A stretch of 64,000 nt of DNA from Bin87 sp963666415 (GTDB taxonomy: Bacteria > Chloroflexota > Dehalococcoidia > Lucifugimonadales > UBA3495). The DNA is taken from contig CAXXPD010000003.1 in the NCBI GenBank assembly GCA_963666415.2, forward strand, positions 2,604,001-2,668,000. Reading direction: 5' to 3'. The translations under genes and the position numbers were made by a program. Every line of letters starts with the position of its first letter. The first letter of the stretch is position 1. The notes below the pieces were generated by a model that saw only the letters and a program-made list of their open reading frames with translations, searched no databases and was not told the DNA's origin. Of the stretch, positions 26,642-34,577 are shown one piece after another.

Positions 26642-27670
26642 TTAACCGTTGGGCACCGCAACCTGGCGCGTAACCGAGCGGCTGCTTCCCCAGGTGTTGA
26701 TCAAGCTGATGAAGGCTCCGGCCATGCCGCCACCGGGCAGCACGGTAATCCAGTCGGCTTCAGCGACCACCGGAATGGGCTGGTCGGAGTCGCCTGGTGC
26801 GCTGATGCGCCGCCAGCGCGCCCATTCGAATGCGGGTAAATGGGTGGTTTCGTGCAGGAATTCGGCAACCTGCCGCCGAGTCCAGCCGGCTTCGGCGATG
26901 TGCAGCATGGCCTCTGGGCTGATGACGCAGATGACTTCGGTGGAATGGGGGCCGAAGGCCAGCATAGCGTGGGCGACGGTGGTCAGGAAGCCCGCCGGGT
27001 CGCGGTCGCCGTGGAGGGTAACCTGCAGCGGCGCCAGCGTCGCAAAGGCGGTAACGATAGTGGCGTCATCGCCGAAACCTTTTTCGGCGGCCAGAGACGG
27101 CCACGGGCTGACGTCAAGATTCTCCGGAAAGCAGAAGCCAATTTTGCCGGGGTGCCCGAAGGTGCTGTTGTCCATGACGATGGGCACCGAGCCGTAGAAG
27201 TTGGCCTTGAACAAATTGACCGCGCGACCGATGGCGGCGTTGGCGCGGCTACCGTTGCCCATCATCTCGACGCCGGCGTTCATTCCGATTGCCTCTGCGT
27301 AGGGGCCGCTGACCACGGTCAGGACGGTTGCGCCGTTGGTTGAGGTGCTGCTGGCATGGAGGTTGAATGCGCGCTCGGAGATGGCTGATATCGATGCCAT
27401 CACCACCGGGAAGTGTTCCGGCAGGCACCCGGCCATTACAGCGTTGACCGCAGCCTTGCCGGCGGTGAATCGTTTCTGTCGGATGACCTCGGTGCCCAAA
27501 TCGTGGTTGGAGCCCACACCGGCGTAGTCCAGCATATCCTGTACTCGCTGGACAGTGGGCGGAATGATGGGCAGGCCGTCGGTGAGGCCGTTGGCGTAGT
27601 AATACTCCTGTGCCAGGGGCCAGTCCGCGAAATGCAGGGTTCCGTCTTCGCTGGATGCTGTCATGCTCAT
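26642..27670 (-). CDS. uncharacterised protein with DGLPIIPPT motif, likely operon partner of the UGSC selenoprotein
   Basis: The 342-residue product has DGLPIIPPTVQRV (31-43) near the start, then the AAVNAVMAGCLPEHFPVVMA segment, an FNLHASSTSTNGATVL block and GNGSRANAAIGRAVNLF, DNSTFGHPGKIGFC and EVICVISPEAM. I do not know a described enzymatic function. From memory, proteins with this LPxxPPT start tend to occur next to or fused with UGSC domains; treat that as unverified. Before the IS inserted, its stop would have lain about 130 bases upstream of the UGSC start on the same strand. ATG 27670 has GGGAGG 9 bases upstream and overlaps the stop of a 33-codon ORF (ATGA). Confidence 0.65.
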   Translation of the reverse strand: MSMTASSEDGTLHFADWPLAQEYYYANGLTDGLPIIPPTVQRVQDMLDYAGVGSNHDLGTEVIRQKRFTAGKAAVNAVMAGCLPEHFPVVMASISAISERAFNLHASSTSTNGATVLTVVSGPYAEAIGMNAGVEMMGNGSRANAAIGRAVNLFKANFYGSVPIVMDNSTFGHPGKIGFCFPENLDVSPWPSLAAEKGFGDDATIVTAFATLAPLQVTLHGDRDPAGFLTTVAHAMLAFGPHSTEVICVISPEAMLHIAEAGWTRRQVAEFLHETTHLPAFEWARWRRISAPGDSDQPIPVVAEADWITVLPGGGMAGAFISLINTWGSSRSVTRQVAVPNG

Positions 27671-27768
27671 AGTGTCGCGCCCTCCCAGTCGAACGGGTCG
27701 GCATAGAATTTCTGCTGCACGGTGGCTTCAGCGCAGTGGATTTCAAAGTTTACAACGGGGTTAGGCAT
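27667..27768 (-). CDS. 33-residue ORF resembling the N-terminus of a VOC/glyoxalase protein
   Basis: The short frame MPNPVVNFEIHCAEATVQQ... FYADPFDWEGATL resembles the first strand and helix of VOC-fold proteins (compare MPNPVVxFEI and FYxxLFGW). It then stops, and its TGA overlaps the ATG of the DGLPIIPPT gene. Two readings are possible: a truncated VOC gene whose remainder has been lost, or a short leader peptide that couples translation of the next gene. Confidence 0.4.
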   Translation of the reverse strand: MPNPVVNFEIHCAEATVQQKFYADPFDWEGATL

Positions 27769-27865
27769 CGTATTGGTCTCGCAATTGGTGGCTCCGGATG
27801 CGCGTTATTGGCCCGGCATCATTGGTGGGCGCATGGCTGGCATGAGGGCTGGCGCGTTCCCGATA

Positions 27866-29278
27866 TTATGGCCTGCCGTGGGATTGGCGATAGTCGGGGC
27901 CTTCCAGGGGCAAGTTAGTTACTACCAGGGAGTCCTGCAGGCGTGAGGCGATGCGCGGGCGGGAGGCGGCGATGTCTGCCAGGCGATTCGACGTCGTGAC
28001 GATAGTGGGCAGCCGCTCCTCGTATCGATAGTTAATTATCTGAAAAAGTTTATCCTCCGCAAAGGGAGTGCTACGTTCGGCGCCCATATCGTCCAGCACG
28101 AGGAAGTCGGCCATGCGAATGCGGTGCAGCAAATCGTCGTGGGTTATGGGGCTGTCCGGGTTGAACGTGGCGCGCAGGTAGTCCAGCAGGTCGGCTACGG
28201 TGGCGAAGAAAACGTCATCGCCCCGGCTTTCTCTTTCGACCGCAGCGGCCACGGCCAGGTGGGTTTTGCCCACTCCAAAGGGGCCAGACAGGTTCAGCCA
28301 GCCGGCGGGTCGTTCCACCCACCGCCTGATGTACCCGTGGATTCCGGCGAGGGAAGCGCATTGCTCCCTCGTAAGTTGGCCGTTGCCATCTGTGTGGAAC
28401 GAGTCGAAAGTCATGCGGCGGCGCATATTCGGAGGAACCTCACCGGCCATGCGGGTGAGGGTTTCGCCGTGCCGACCCAACTGGTACAGTCGGGAGAATC
28501 CGTCGATGGAGGCCAATCGGGACCGCAAAAACTCGTCGGCCCGGTCTGGGTCGCCGCGCAGGGTGATGACCGTGGGCAAACGGGAGGAATGGCGGTGGGC
28601 CAGCAGCTGGAATAGTCGATCCTGTCCCCAGGGCGTGGCCGGATTGGTTGGCAGGTCATCCAGAATCAGGAGCGGAGCGTTGCGAACCTGCTCGAACAGG
28701 TCAACGAAGGTGAGCTCTTCGTCATCGTCAAATCCGCCCCGCAGGTAGTCCAGCAGGTCGGCAGCGGTGACGAACAGCGCGGGTTGGCCCAGCTCAATCT
28801 GGCGGTTGGCGATGGCGGCGGCGAGATAGGATTTGCCGCTGCCGCTGGGCCCGGCGAACGAAATCCACCCGCTGGGCTGCTCCGCGTACTCGGCGGCGGC
28901 GTCCAGCGCAGCGGAGAAGGCTCTGCGATTGGCCGGGTTGCTGATGTATCGGTCCGGATCGGCGGCGGCCAGCGTGAACTGGCGCAGGGGCCCCAGCTTG
29001 CTATAGCGTTCCAGCGCGGCGGTGCGGGTGGTTGCGTCGGTATCGGATTGCAGACAACGGCAGGGGAAGGCCTGGCCGAAGTCGGGGTGTCCAACCGGCA
29101 CGTTGGGAGACAACCAGCCGGCGCCGTTGCAAATGTGGCAGTCGCTAACTGCCTGTTGCCTCGCGTTGGTCTGCATCGGATTCCCAGGGTAATCGCCCGC
29201 CATAAAGTCGTCGGACTTCTTCAACGTACCCGGTGCGGCTATCCGGCGCAGAATCGCGCCCAGGTTTTCCATGCTCAT
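27866..29278 (-). CDS. DnaI/DnaC-like helicase loader with two tandem AAA+ modules
   Basis: The 470-residue product starts with a zinc-binding region (C47, C50, C73, C75). It then has two complete AAA+ ATPase modules: Walker A GPSGSGKS (143-150) with Walker B LLILDD (203-208), and Walker A GPFGVGKT (332-339) with Walker B FLVLDD (392-397). Each module also has an ADLLDYLR segment and a candidate arginine finger (SRLASI near 253, SRL near 445). Typical DnaI/DnaC loaders are ~250-310 residues with one AAA+ module. It follows dnaB and a DnaD-like gene in the same direction, overlapping the latter by 134 bases. ATG 29278 is the best start. It presumably loads the DnaB helicase. Confidence 0.8.
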   Translation of the reverse strand: MSMENLGAILRRIAAPGTLKKSDDFMAGDYPGNPMQTNARQQAVSDCHICNGAGWLSPNVPVGHPDFGQAFPCRCLQSDTDATTRTAALERYSKLGPLRQFTLAAADPDRYISNPANRRAFSAALDAAAEYAEQPSGWISFAGPSGSGKSYLAAAIANRQIELGQPALFVTAADLLDYLRGGFDDDEELTFVDLFEQVRNAPLLILDDLPTNPATPWGQDRLFQLLAHRHSSRLPTVITLRGDPDRADEFLRSRLASIDGFSRLYQLGRHGETLTRMAGEVPPNMRRRMTFDSFHTDGNGQLTREQCASLAGIHGYIRRWVERPAGWLNLSGPFGVGKTHLAVAAAVERESRGDDVFFATVADLLDYLRATFNPDSPITHDDLLHRIRMADFLVLDDMGAERSTPFAEDKLFQIINYRYEERLPTIVTTSNRLADIAASRPRIASRLQDSLVVTNLPLEGPDYRQSHGRP

Positions 29279-29996
29279 GGTGCTGGTCTCGTTGCCGGTT
29301 GCGTGATGCGATAGTTTCGGCGGGACGGCCTTCCTGGAGCCATCGGCGCAGGATAGCGACGATGTACTGCCAGCTGCGAACGTTGTGCTCGACGGCCAGG
29401 TCGAATGCTGCTTCAATCCAGGCCGCCGGATATTCTTCCTCGGCAGCCACCAGTTGTTCACCGACGTTGTGGCCGATAGTGCCAATGTGCCGTTCGTAGA
29501 GGGTAAAAATGTTGGCAACACGGCCAGCAGGCCGCAGGGTCGGTTGATAGCCCAACGGGTGAACCGCGGCGGCTTCGTCGGCCACACTTTCGGGGGACAC
29601 GGGCTGCAATCCCGACCTGGCCAGGTACTGCTGGCAGTCCCGGTCATTGATCAGTACGCGGATTTCGCCCTGGTCCCGAATTGCTGACAACGTTTCGCGG
29701 CGCACGCTGTCGGCCAGTGCGGCGCGGATGGCCGCGTCGGGAGTGGCGATGCCATCGGTTTCGGTTGCGCTGGATTGGCGCAACACCGCATCATCCAGCA
29801 GTTCGACCAGTCCCAGTGATGGTGGAATACCGCGGCGGGCGGGTTGCTCGGCCAGCAGCGCGGCGACGCGGAGGGTCAGTTTCAGCTCGGCAAGGTTATC
29901 GATTTGGGCCAGCGTTGAACCAACCAGGTTTGCCGGAATGGGGATGCGGCGGACGCTGGGTTTTTGGTCGGGTGGGTCACCGGCTGCTGGCGGCAT
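29145..29996 (-). CDS. DnaD-domain replication protein
   Basis: The 283-residue protein contains a DnaD-like helical region near residues 190-225 (PAAWIEAAFDLAVEHN then WQYIVAILRRWLQEG). DnaD domains are found in primosome proteins that act with DnaB and DnaI. The N-terminal half is winged-helix-like but weakly recognisable. The ATG is the codon immediately after the dnaB stop (TAGATG). The C-terminal ~45 residues overlap the DnaI-like gene in another frame, so the stop region is shared coding sequence. Confidence 0.75.
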   Translation of the reverse strand: MPPAAGDPPDQKPSVRRIPIPANLVGSTLAQIDNLAELKLTLRVAALLAEQPARRGIPPSLGLVELLDDAVLRQSSATETDGIATPDAAIRAALADSVRRETLSAIRDQGEIRVLINDRDCQQYLARSGLQPVSPESVADEAAAVHPLGYQPTLRPAGRVANIFTLYERHIGTIGHNVGEQLVAAEEEYPAAWIEAAFDLAVEHNVRSWQYIVAILRRWLQEGRPAETIASRNRQRDQHHEHGKPGRDSAPDSRTGYVEEVRRLYGGRLPWESDADQREATGS

Positions 29997-31382
29997 CTAT
30001 GCGACGGACTCCTGATAGTGGACCAGCTGGTCGAAGCGCATCAGCGTGTCGCGGAAGTACAGGTGCAGGCTGCCGGTGGGCCCGTGGCGGTGCTTGGCTA
30101 CGATCAGCTCGGCAATGTTGCGGGGGTAGGGACGACCCGGTGCATGCTGTTCCCATTCGTCTTCGGTGTAGTTTTTGTCCTCGCGGTAAATGAACATCAC
30201 CACGTCGGCGTCCTGCTCAATGCTGCCGCTATCGCGCAGGTCGGAAAGCTGGGGGCGATGCCCGGGTCGGTTTTCGACCACGCGGCTGAGCTGCGAACAG
30301 GTGAATACCGGAACGTTCAGGTCGCGAGCCATGCCTTTCAGCGACCGGGAAATTTCGCTGATTTCCTGCACCCGGTTTTCGCCGCCGCCGCGCCGCCGAT
30401 TTGATCCCTCGATGAGTTGCAGGTAGTCCACTACCAGGAAATCGAGGCCGTGTTCCAATTTGAGCCGTTGGGCTTTACTACGCATCTCAATGACCGACTG
30501 AAAGGGCGTGTCGTCTACGTAGATGGGCAAACCCGACAACACGCCGATGGCGTCGACGATGGCATCTTCCTCCATCTGGGTGTACAGACCCAACCGGAGT
30601 CGGTGCGAGTCCACTCCGGACTCGGCGGACAGGATGCGCATGGCCACCTGTTCTCGGCTCATCTCCAGGCTGAAAATCCCGCAGACCGCGCCGTTCTTGG
30701 CGGCGTTCACGCAGGTGTTGAGGGCCAGGCTGCTTTTGCCGAGGCTGGGCCGTGCGCCGACGATAAGCAGGTCGGAGCGTTGCCACCCACCCAGCAGGCT
30801 GTCCAATTCGCTGTAACCGCTGAGCAGAGGGGGCAGGTTGGCCGCGTTGTCTTCGGCCACGTCTCCCTGCAGGTAGATGTCGAAGACCGAGCTCAGCGGG
30901 ACGAACCCGCGGTCGGCGTCCATTGGCTGGATGGTGAACAGCACATCCACCGCCCGGCGGATGGTTTCGTCAGCGTCGGTGTTGTCCTCGTACCCGAGTT
31001 CGGCGATGCGATTGCCGGCGTCGATGAGGCGACGTTTTACCGCCGTATCGGCGACTATCCCGGCGTAGTATTCAACATTGACCGATGTGGGAGTGCTGGA
31101 GATCAGCTGACCCAGATACGCCGGCCCGCCCACCTGTTCCAGCCGGTCCTGCCGGTCCAGTTCACGGGCGACGGTAATCGGGTCGATGGCATCCTGCTGG
31201 CCGAAGAGCGCGATGCAGGCTTCGTAGCAGAATCGATGGCGGGCGCGGTGAAAATCCTCCGGTTTAATCAGCGGCAGGACTCGGTGCAGAGCCTCGCCGT
31301 CGATGAGCAGGCCACCCAGCACTGCTGCTTCGGCGTTGTGGTCGTAGGGAAGCTGGCGTTCACTGTACTGGGTGACAACCAC
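29997..31382 (-). CDS. dnaB: replicative DNA helicase DnaB
   Basis: The 461-residue hexameric helicase has the N-terminal domain starting LPYDHNAEAAVLGGLLIDG and the RecA-like domain with Walker A GARPSLGKSS and Walker B FLVVDYLQLI. The FTCSQLSR and REDKNY segments complete it. It unwinds DNA at the replication fork. GTG 31382 is preceded by GAGGAG, which overlaps the end of rplI. The gene lies in the order rplI-dnaB-dnaD-dnaI, linking L9 with the helicase and its loaders. Confidence 0.95.
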   Translation of the reverse strand: MVVTQYSERQLPYDHNAEAAVLGGLLIDGEALHRVLPLIKPEDFHRARHRFCYEACIALFGQQDAIDPITVARELDRQDRLEQVGGPAYLGQLISSTPTSVNVEYYAGIVADTAVKRRLIDAGNRIAELGYEDNTDADETIRRAVDVLFTIQPMDADRGFVPLSSVFDIYLQGDVAEDNAANLPPLLSGYSELDSLLGGWQRSDLLIVGARPSLGKSSLALNTCVNAAKNGAVCGIFSLEMSREQVAMRILSAESGVDSHRLRLGLYTQMEEDAIVDAIGVLSGLPIYVDDTPFQSVIEMRSKAQRLKLEHGLDFLVVDYLQLIEGSNRRRGGGENRVQEISEISRSLKGMARDLNVPVFTCSQLSRVVENRPGHRPQLSDLRDSGSIEQDADVVMFIYREDKNYTEDEWEQHAPGRPYPRNIAELIVAKHRHGPTGSLHLYFRDTLMRFDQLVHYQESVA

Positions 31383-31388
31383 CGTCAG

Positions 31389-31838
31389 CTACTCCTCAAT
31401 AGTTGCCACCACGTTGACGGTTGCCGTAATCTCACTGGAAAGCGGGAGGGAAACTTCGTACTCGCCGGGTTCCCGAATTGGTTCCATGGCATTGGTGAAG
31501 CGCCGGTCAATCTCACGGCCCAGCGATTCGCCAATTGCCTCGGCAATGCGCAGGCCGCTGATGGTGCCGTAGTAGCGCCCGGTGGGGGTGATGCGGCCGG
31601 TAACGGTTACGGTGAGATTGTCCAGGGCTTCTGCCAGCTCTTCCATGACCTGTGTTACCCGGGCGCGTTGGGTATCCCCTTCCTGCCGGACTTTCGCCAG
31701 CCGTTTCAAGGTTTCTTCGCTGGCGAGTTCGGCGAGGCCCTTTGGCAGCAGGTAGTTGCGGGCGTAGCCGCGGGCAACTCGCTTGACTTCACCCGCACGG
31801 GCCTGGTCGGGAACATCCTTCAGGAACAACATCATCAT
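31389..31838 (-). CDS. rplI: 50S ribosomal protein L9
   Basis: A 149-residue protein with the L9 N-terminal signature FLKDVPDQARAGEVKRVARGYARNYLLPKG and the C-terminal domain containing GRYYGTISG. It binds 23S rRNA domain V. Three consecutive ATG codons (31838, 31835, 31832) make the exact start uncertain; the last gives the usual length. It is the first gene of the replication operon. Confidence 0.94.
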   Translation of the reverse strand: MMMLFLKDVPDQARAGEVKRVARGYARNYLLPKGLAELASEETLKRLAKVRQEGDTQRARVTQVMEELAEALDNLTVTVTGRITPTGRYYGTISGLRIAEAIGESLGREIDRRFTNAMEPIREPGEYEVSLPLSSEITATVNVVATIEE

Positions 31839-31947
31839 GGTGGGAGCCTCTCATCAGGTTGGCCGGCCGGTATGGAGCCCGGCGGCACCGGTTGCGTTGC
31901 AAGGAGCGGCTCCCTACAGGGCGGTGGGTCCACTCTTTTTCGCCCTC

Positions 31948-31976
31948 ATTATAGACTATCTGCCAAAGCGTATAAA
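31948..31976 (-). promoter_or_regulatory. candidate promoter of the rplI-dnaB-dnaD-dnaI operon
   Basis: On the - strand a perfect TATAAT (31953-31948) lies 17 bases from TTTATA (31976-31971), a 4-of-6 -35 box. It is about 110 bases upstream of rplI. Confidence 0.5.
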
Positions 31977-31989
31977 GAACTCAACGGTT

Positions 31990-32180
31990 AGCGCGCGACG
32001 ATTCAGCCTCATGAGTACCCACTTTGTCATTGCGAGGAGCATAGCGACGCGGCAATCGCGATGAGGTTGAACACACGTCGGCGAACCGCAGTTGCTACGG
32101 CGACGGGATTGCCACGCTACGCTCGCAATGACGAATTACAGTGGGTACGTGTGCCCTCAGCAGTCAGCGCGCGACGATTC
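31990..32180. repeat. palindromic repeat element flanked by a 15-bp direct repeat
   Basis: The core 32026-32132 begins GTCATTGCGAG and ends CTCGCAATGAC. It is extended on both sides by GTACCCAC (32015-32022) and GTGGGTAC (32141-32148), forming a long imperfect hairpin. The 15-base AGCGCGCGACGATTC occurs on both sides (31990-32004 and 32166-32180). A related element is at 63627-63721. This and nearby sequence fill the gene-free stretch 31839-32312. Confidence 0.6.
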
Positions 32181-32312
32181 GGGGAATTGACTACGACCGG
32201 TCAGCCATCTACGCTGGGGAAGGTCAGACGGAAAACTAACCTGCCAAATGCTCGGTACGACTGTGCGGCACGACGCGCGGCAAGCGGTAGGTTCCGAAAG
32301 CTGGAGGCGCAA

Positions 32313-32981
32313 ATGTCATTTTGTGAGGAGATAGAACGGGAATCGGCAGCCCAACGCGAGGCGATGGCAAACCATCCATTCGTTCGGGGTATCGGGGACG
32401 GGACGCTGCCGATGGACCGGTTCCGGCATTTCATCACCCAGGATTACGTTTACCTGGTGGATTTTGCCCGATGCCTGGCATTGGCGGCAGCCAAAGCACC
32501 AGACCTGCCGACGATGAGCTGGTTCGCCCGCGCGGTGGATTACATCCTGAACACCGAGATGGACTTGCACCGTTCCTATTGCGCCGGGTTCGGCATCACT
32601 GAGGCCGATCTTGACGCAACGCGGCACGCGCCGACGACGTATTCGTACACCAGCTACCTGCTGAGAGTCGCCCATCAGGGCAGTTTCGGCGAGTTGGTGG
32701 CCGCACTGATCCCCTGCATCTGGGGGTACTGGCAGGTGGGCAAGCGGCTGGCCGACCAGGGCGAGCCCGAGAATGCTCCGGGCTACGCGGAGTGGATACG
32801 TATGTACGCGGCGCCCGAGCAACAGGCTGTGGCCGAAGAATCCCGGGAGATTTGCGACCGAGTTGCCGCCACCGCCGGGTCTGCCGAAATCGCTGCTATG
32901 AAAGAGGCCTACATCACCTGCACCCGCTATGAGCAGGCGTTCTGGGAAATGGGGTGGACACTGCAGGACTGGCCGGTGTAG
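32313..32981 (+). CDS. tenA: TenA family thiaminase II-like protein
   Basis: The 222-residue helical protein shows TenA features: FRHFITQDYVYLVDFARCLALAAAKAP, the NTEMDLHRSYC helix and the active-site LVAALIPCIWGYWQVG with the conserved Cys. It ends with the YITCTRYEQAFWEMGW helix. TenA hydrolyses aminopyrimidine intermediates in thiamin salvage. ATG 32313 has GGAGG upstream; the frame is open further upstream, but that part overlaps the palindromic repeat. No TPP riboswitch is seen before it, and no other thiamin gene is adjacent. Confidence 0.85.
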   Translation: MSFCEEIERESAAQREAMANHPFVRGIGDGTLPMDRFRHFITQDYVYLVDFARCLALAAAKAPDLPTMSWFARAVDYILNTEMDLHRSYCAGFGITEADLDATRHAPTTYSYTSYLLRVAHQGSFGELVAALIPCIWGYWQVGKRLADQGEPENAPGYAEWIRMYAAPEQQAVAEESREICDRVAATAGSAEIAAMKEAYITCTRYEQAFWEMGWTLQDWPV

Positions 32982-33047
32982 GTGGCGTCGTGGAGCAGCA
33001 ATGCGGAGGGAAAGTCCGGCAATGGGAAAAGAATGCAGCGTGATGGC

Positions 33048-33122
33048 TGGTCGGGGTGGGCAGATTCGAACTGCCGATCTCCTGCTCCCAAAGCAGGCGC
33101 CTTGCCGCTAGGCCACACCCCG
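33048..33122 (-). tRNA. tRNA-Pro (anticodon TGG), CCA encoded
   Basis: On the - strand a cloverleaf folds with acceptor CGGGGTG/CACCCCG and anticodon stem CCTGC/GCAGG. The loop TTTGGGA gives anticodon TGG, and the T-arm contains GTTCGAATC. A genomic CCA follows the discriminator A. Confidence 0.95.
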
Positions 33123-33201
33123 ACGCCGCGCCGGTGCCGGGTAATTCGACGGCGGGCGGCAACATTTTGCAGCAGGCGTCGACCCGGGTCGGTGGAGCAA
33201 G

Positions 33202-33273
33202 TACCCCCGCGGAGATTCGAACTCCGGTCTCTGGCTCCGGAGGCCAGCACTCTATCCACTGAGCTACGGGGGC
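33202..33273 (-). tRNA. tRNA-Arg (anticodon CCG)
   Basis: On the - strand the acceptor GCCCCCG pairs with CGGGGGT (one G-T). The D-arm has GCTCAGTGGATAGAGT, the anticodon stem is CTGGC/GCCAG and the loop CTCCGGA gives CCG. The T-arm is GTTCGAATC. CCA is not encoded. It is 79 bases upstream of tRNA-Pro in the same direction. Confidence 0.95.
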
Positions 33274-33326
33274 ACTTTAAATCGTACCACACCACTCGCG
33301 CCACCCGCCAATTCATTCGCGTCGCC

Positions 33327-34145
33327 TTACTCGATCGTTATCGAACCATTGGAAGTGGTCAGGGTCAGACTGGCGTCGCCCTTACCGATGATTCCCTCAA
33401 GGCGGTTCTTGCCCGCCACCTCGCTCACGGTAAAATCTCTGGCGAGGTTGATCCCTCCATTGCTCGTCGCCGCTTTCACCCGCACATTGGGCGATTCGCC
33501 GGCCAGCACAGCCCTAATGCTGCCATTGGAGGTTCTGAATCGATTTTCCGTCTTTTGAGATAATTCTCCCTCGAACCGAATAGCCCCATTGGAGGTTCGG
33601 AGATTGAATTCTCCTAGTCCTTCTTCGACCGTGATCTTCCCATTAGACGTGTAAATGTCGTACCTGCCATCCGCCCCCTGAGCCTCGACAGGCCCGTTGG
33701 AAGTACGCAATTCTACGTGGCCGGCCACGTTGCGGAGTATTATATGCCCATTGGAACTGCGGACTTCCACGTCGGTATTGTGCGGCGCTGTCACTGCGAT
33801 ATTCGCGCTTCCGTTACGCAATCGTAATCTTTCCCACCAACTCTTCCCGGACTTGAGCTCCTTTGCCGCAATCCGTATTGTGCCGGCGTCCTGCGTTGCC
33901 CGGTAGTCGATGCGTTCCGGACGCCGTAATTCCGCCTCGACCCGAATCTCTGCACTGTCACCGCCGCCGATTACCTCGACCCGGCCGTTGGCATTTTCGA
34001 TGATTAGTGTCGGGACGCCGCTGACGACGAACGTATCTGTCACCTGTGCCATAGTCTCCACCTCGTTGTCTCCGGCAAATCCGCAGGCGATGGCGACATA
34101 CCACATTACCGTTGCGGACAAACCCAGAGTGACTAACTTCGTCAT
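33327..34145 (-). CDS. DUF4097-type beta-repeat surface protein (putative lipoprotein)
   Basis: The 272-residue protein has an N-terminal hydrophobic segment ending in VAIACGF, a possible lipoprotein cleavage site. A right-handed beta-repeat follows, with seven SNG-containing turns (SSNG once, TSNG six times) plus a diverged ENANG. These spaced TSNG motifs are typical of DUF4097 / putative adhesin proteins. It is probably exported; the ligand is unknown. It is followed by the tRNAs in the same direction. Confidence 0.75.
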   Translation of the reverse strand: MTKLVTLGLSATVMWYVAIACGFAGDNEVETMAQVTDTFVVSGVPTLIIENANGRVEVIGGGDSAEIRVEAELRRPERIDYRATQDAGTIRIAAKELKSGKSWWERLRLRNGSANIAVTAPHNTDVEVRSSNGHIILRNVAGHVELRTSNGPVEAQGADGRYDIYTSNGKITVEEGLGEFNLRTSNGAIRFEGELSQKTENRFRTSNGSIRAVLAGESPNVRVKAATSNGGINLARDFTVSEVAGKNRLEGIIGKGDASLTLTTSNGSITIE

Positions 34146-34577
34146 ACCGGACCTCGCGCATTTTGCTCACCCCTGCTATCGGCTCCGCCCCGTTTTCGCT
34201 CGCTAATCAGCGGGAGATGGCAATTAATCACACCACCCGTCGGGCCGGACGAGAGCGAATAATCCAATGATACCGCACCTCTGGGAGACGTAAGGCGCGC
34301 TCCTGGCCCGACTTCGTTTGCTGACACACTCAGCTAGAAATCTGGCCGGAAACCCCGATTCTCCCCAAGCCGTTATTTTCTTGACGTCGATTACCGATGT
34401 AATGATGGGTTCTTGAAACGTATTGCATACACTATCACGCCGTATACGACTGTAATACGTCTGATTGGCGTAGTGCAAAACCCGGCCAATGGCTTTCCGG
34501 CCAGACCTCTAGGTTGCGGGGCGCTACCGATTGGCAGAGCCTCGCGAAGCAAGTTTCCCCGTGGATTGACGCGCCGA
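34146..34577. other. gene-free stretch between DUF4097 and TRAP-binding genes
   Basis: No convincing ORF is found here. A small GC hairpin (GGCCAATGGCTTTCCGGCC, about 34492-34510) lies about 70-85 bases downstream of the stop of the TRAP-binding gene on the - strand and may be part of its terminator region. The rest is apparently non-coding, probably holding the upstream region of the DUF4097 gene. Confidence 0.5.

Noticed and set aside
30417..31991. 524-codon + strand frame
   Set aside because: Runs through dnaB and rplI in antisense and extends into the intergenic repeat; no recognisable domain.
31982..32312. TPP riboswitch before tenA
   Set aside because: The conserved thi-box sequence is absent; the region is a palindromic repeat.
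33561..33830. CRISPR-like regular repeats in the DUF4097 region
   Set aside because: The periodicity comes from TSNG protein repeats in coding sequence, not from direct DNA repeats with spacers.
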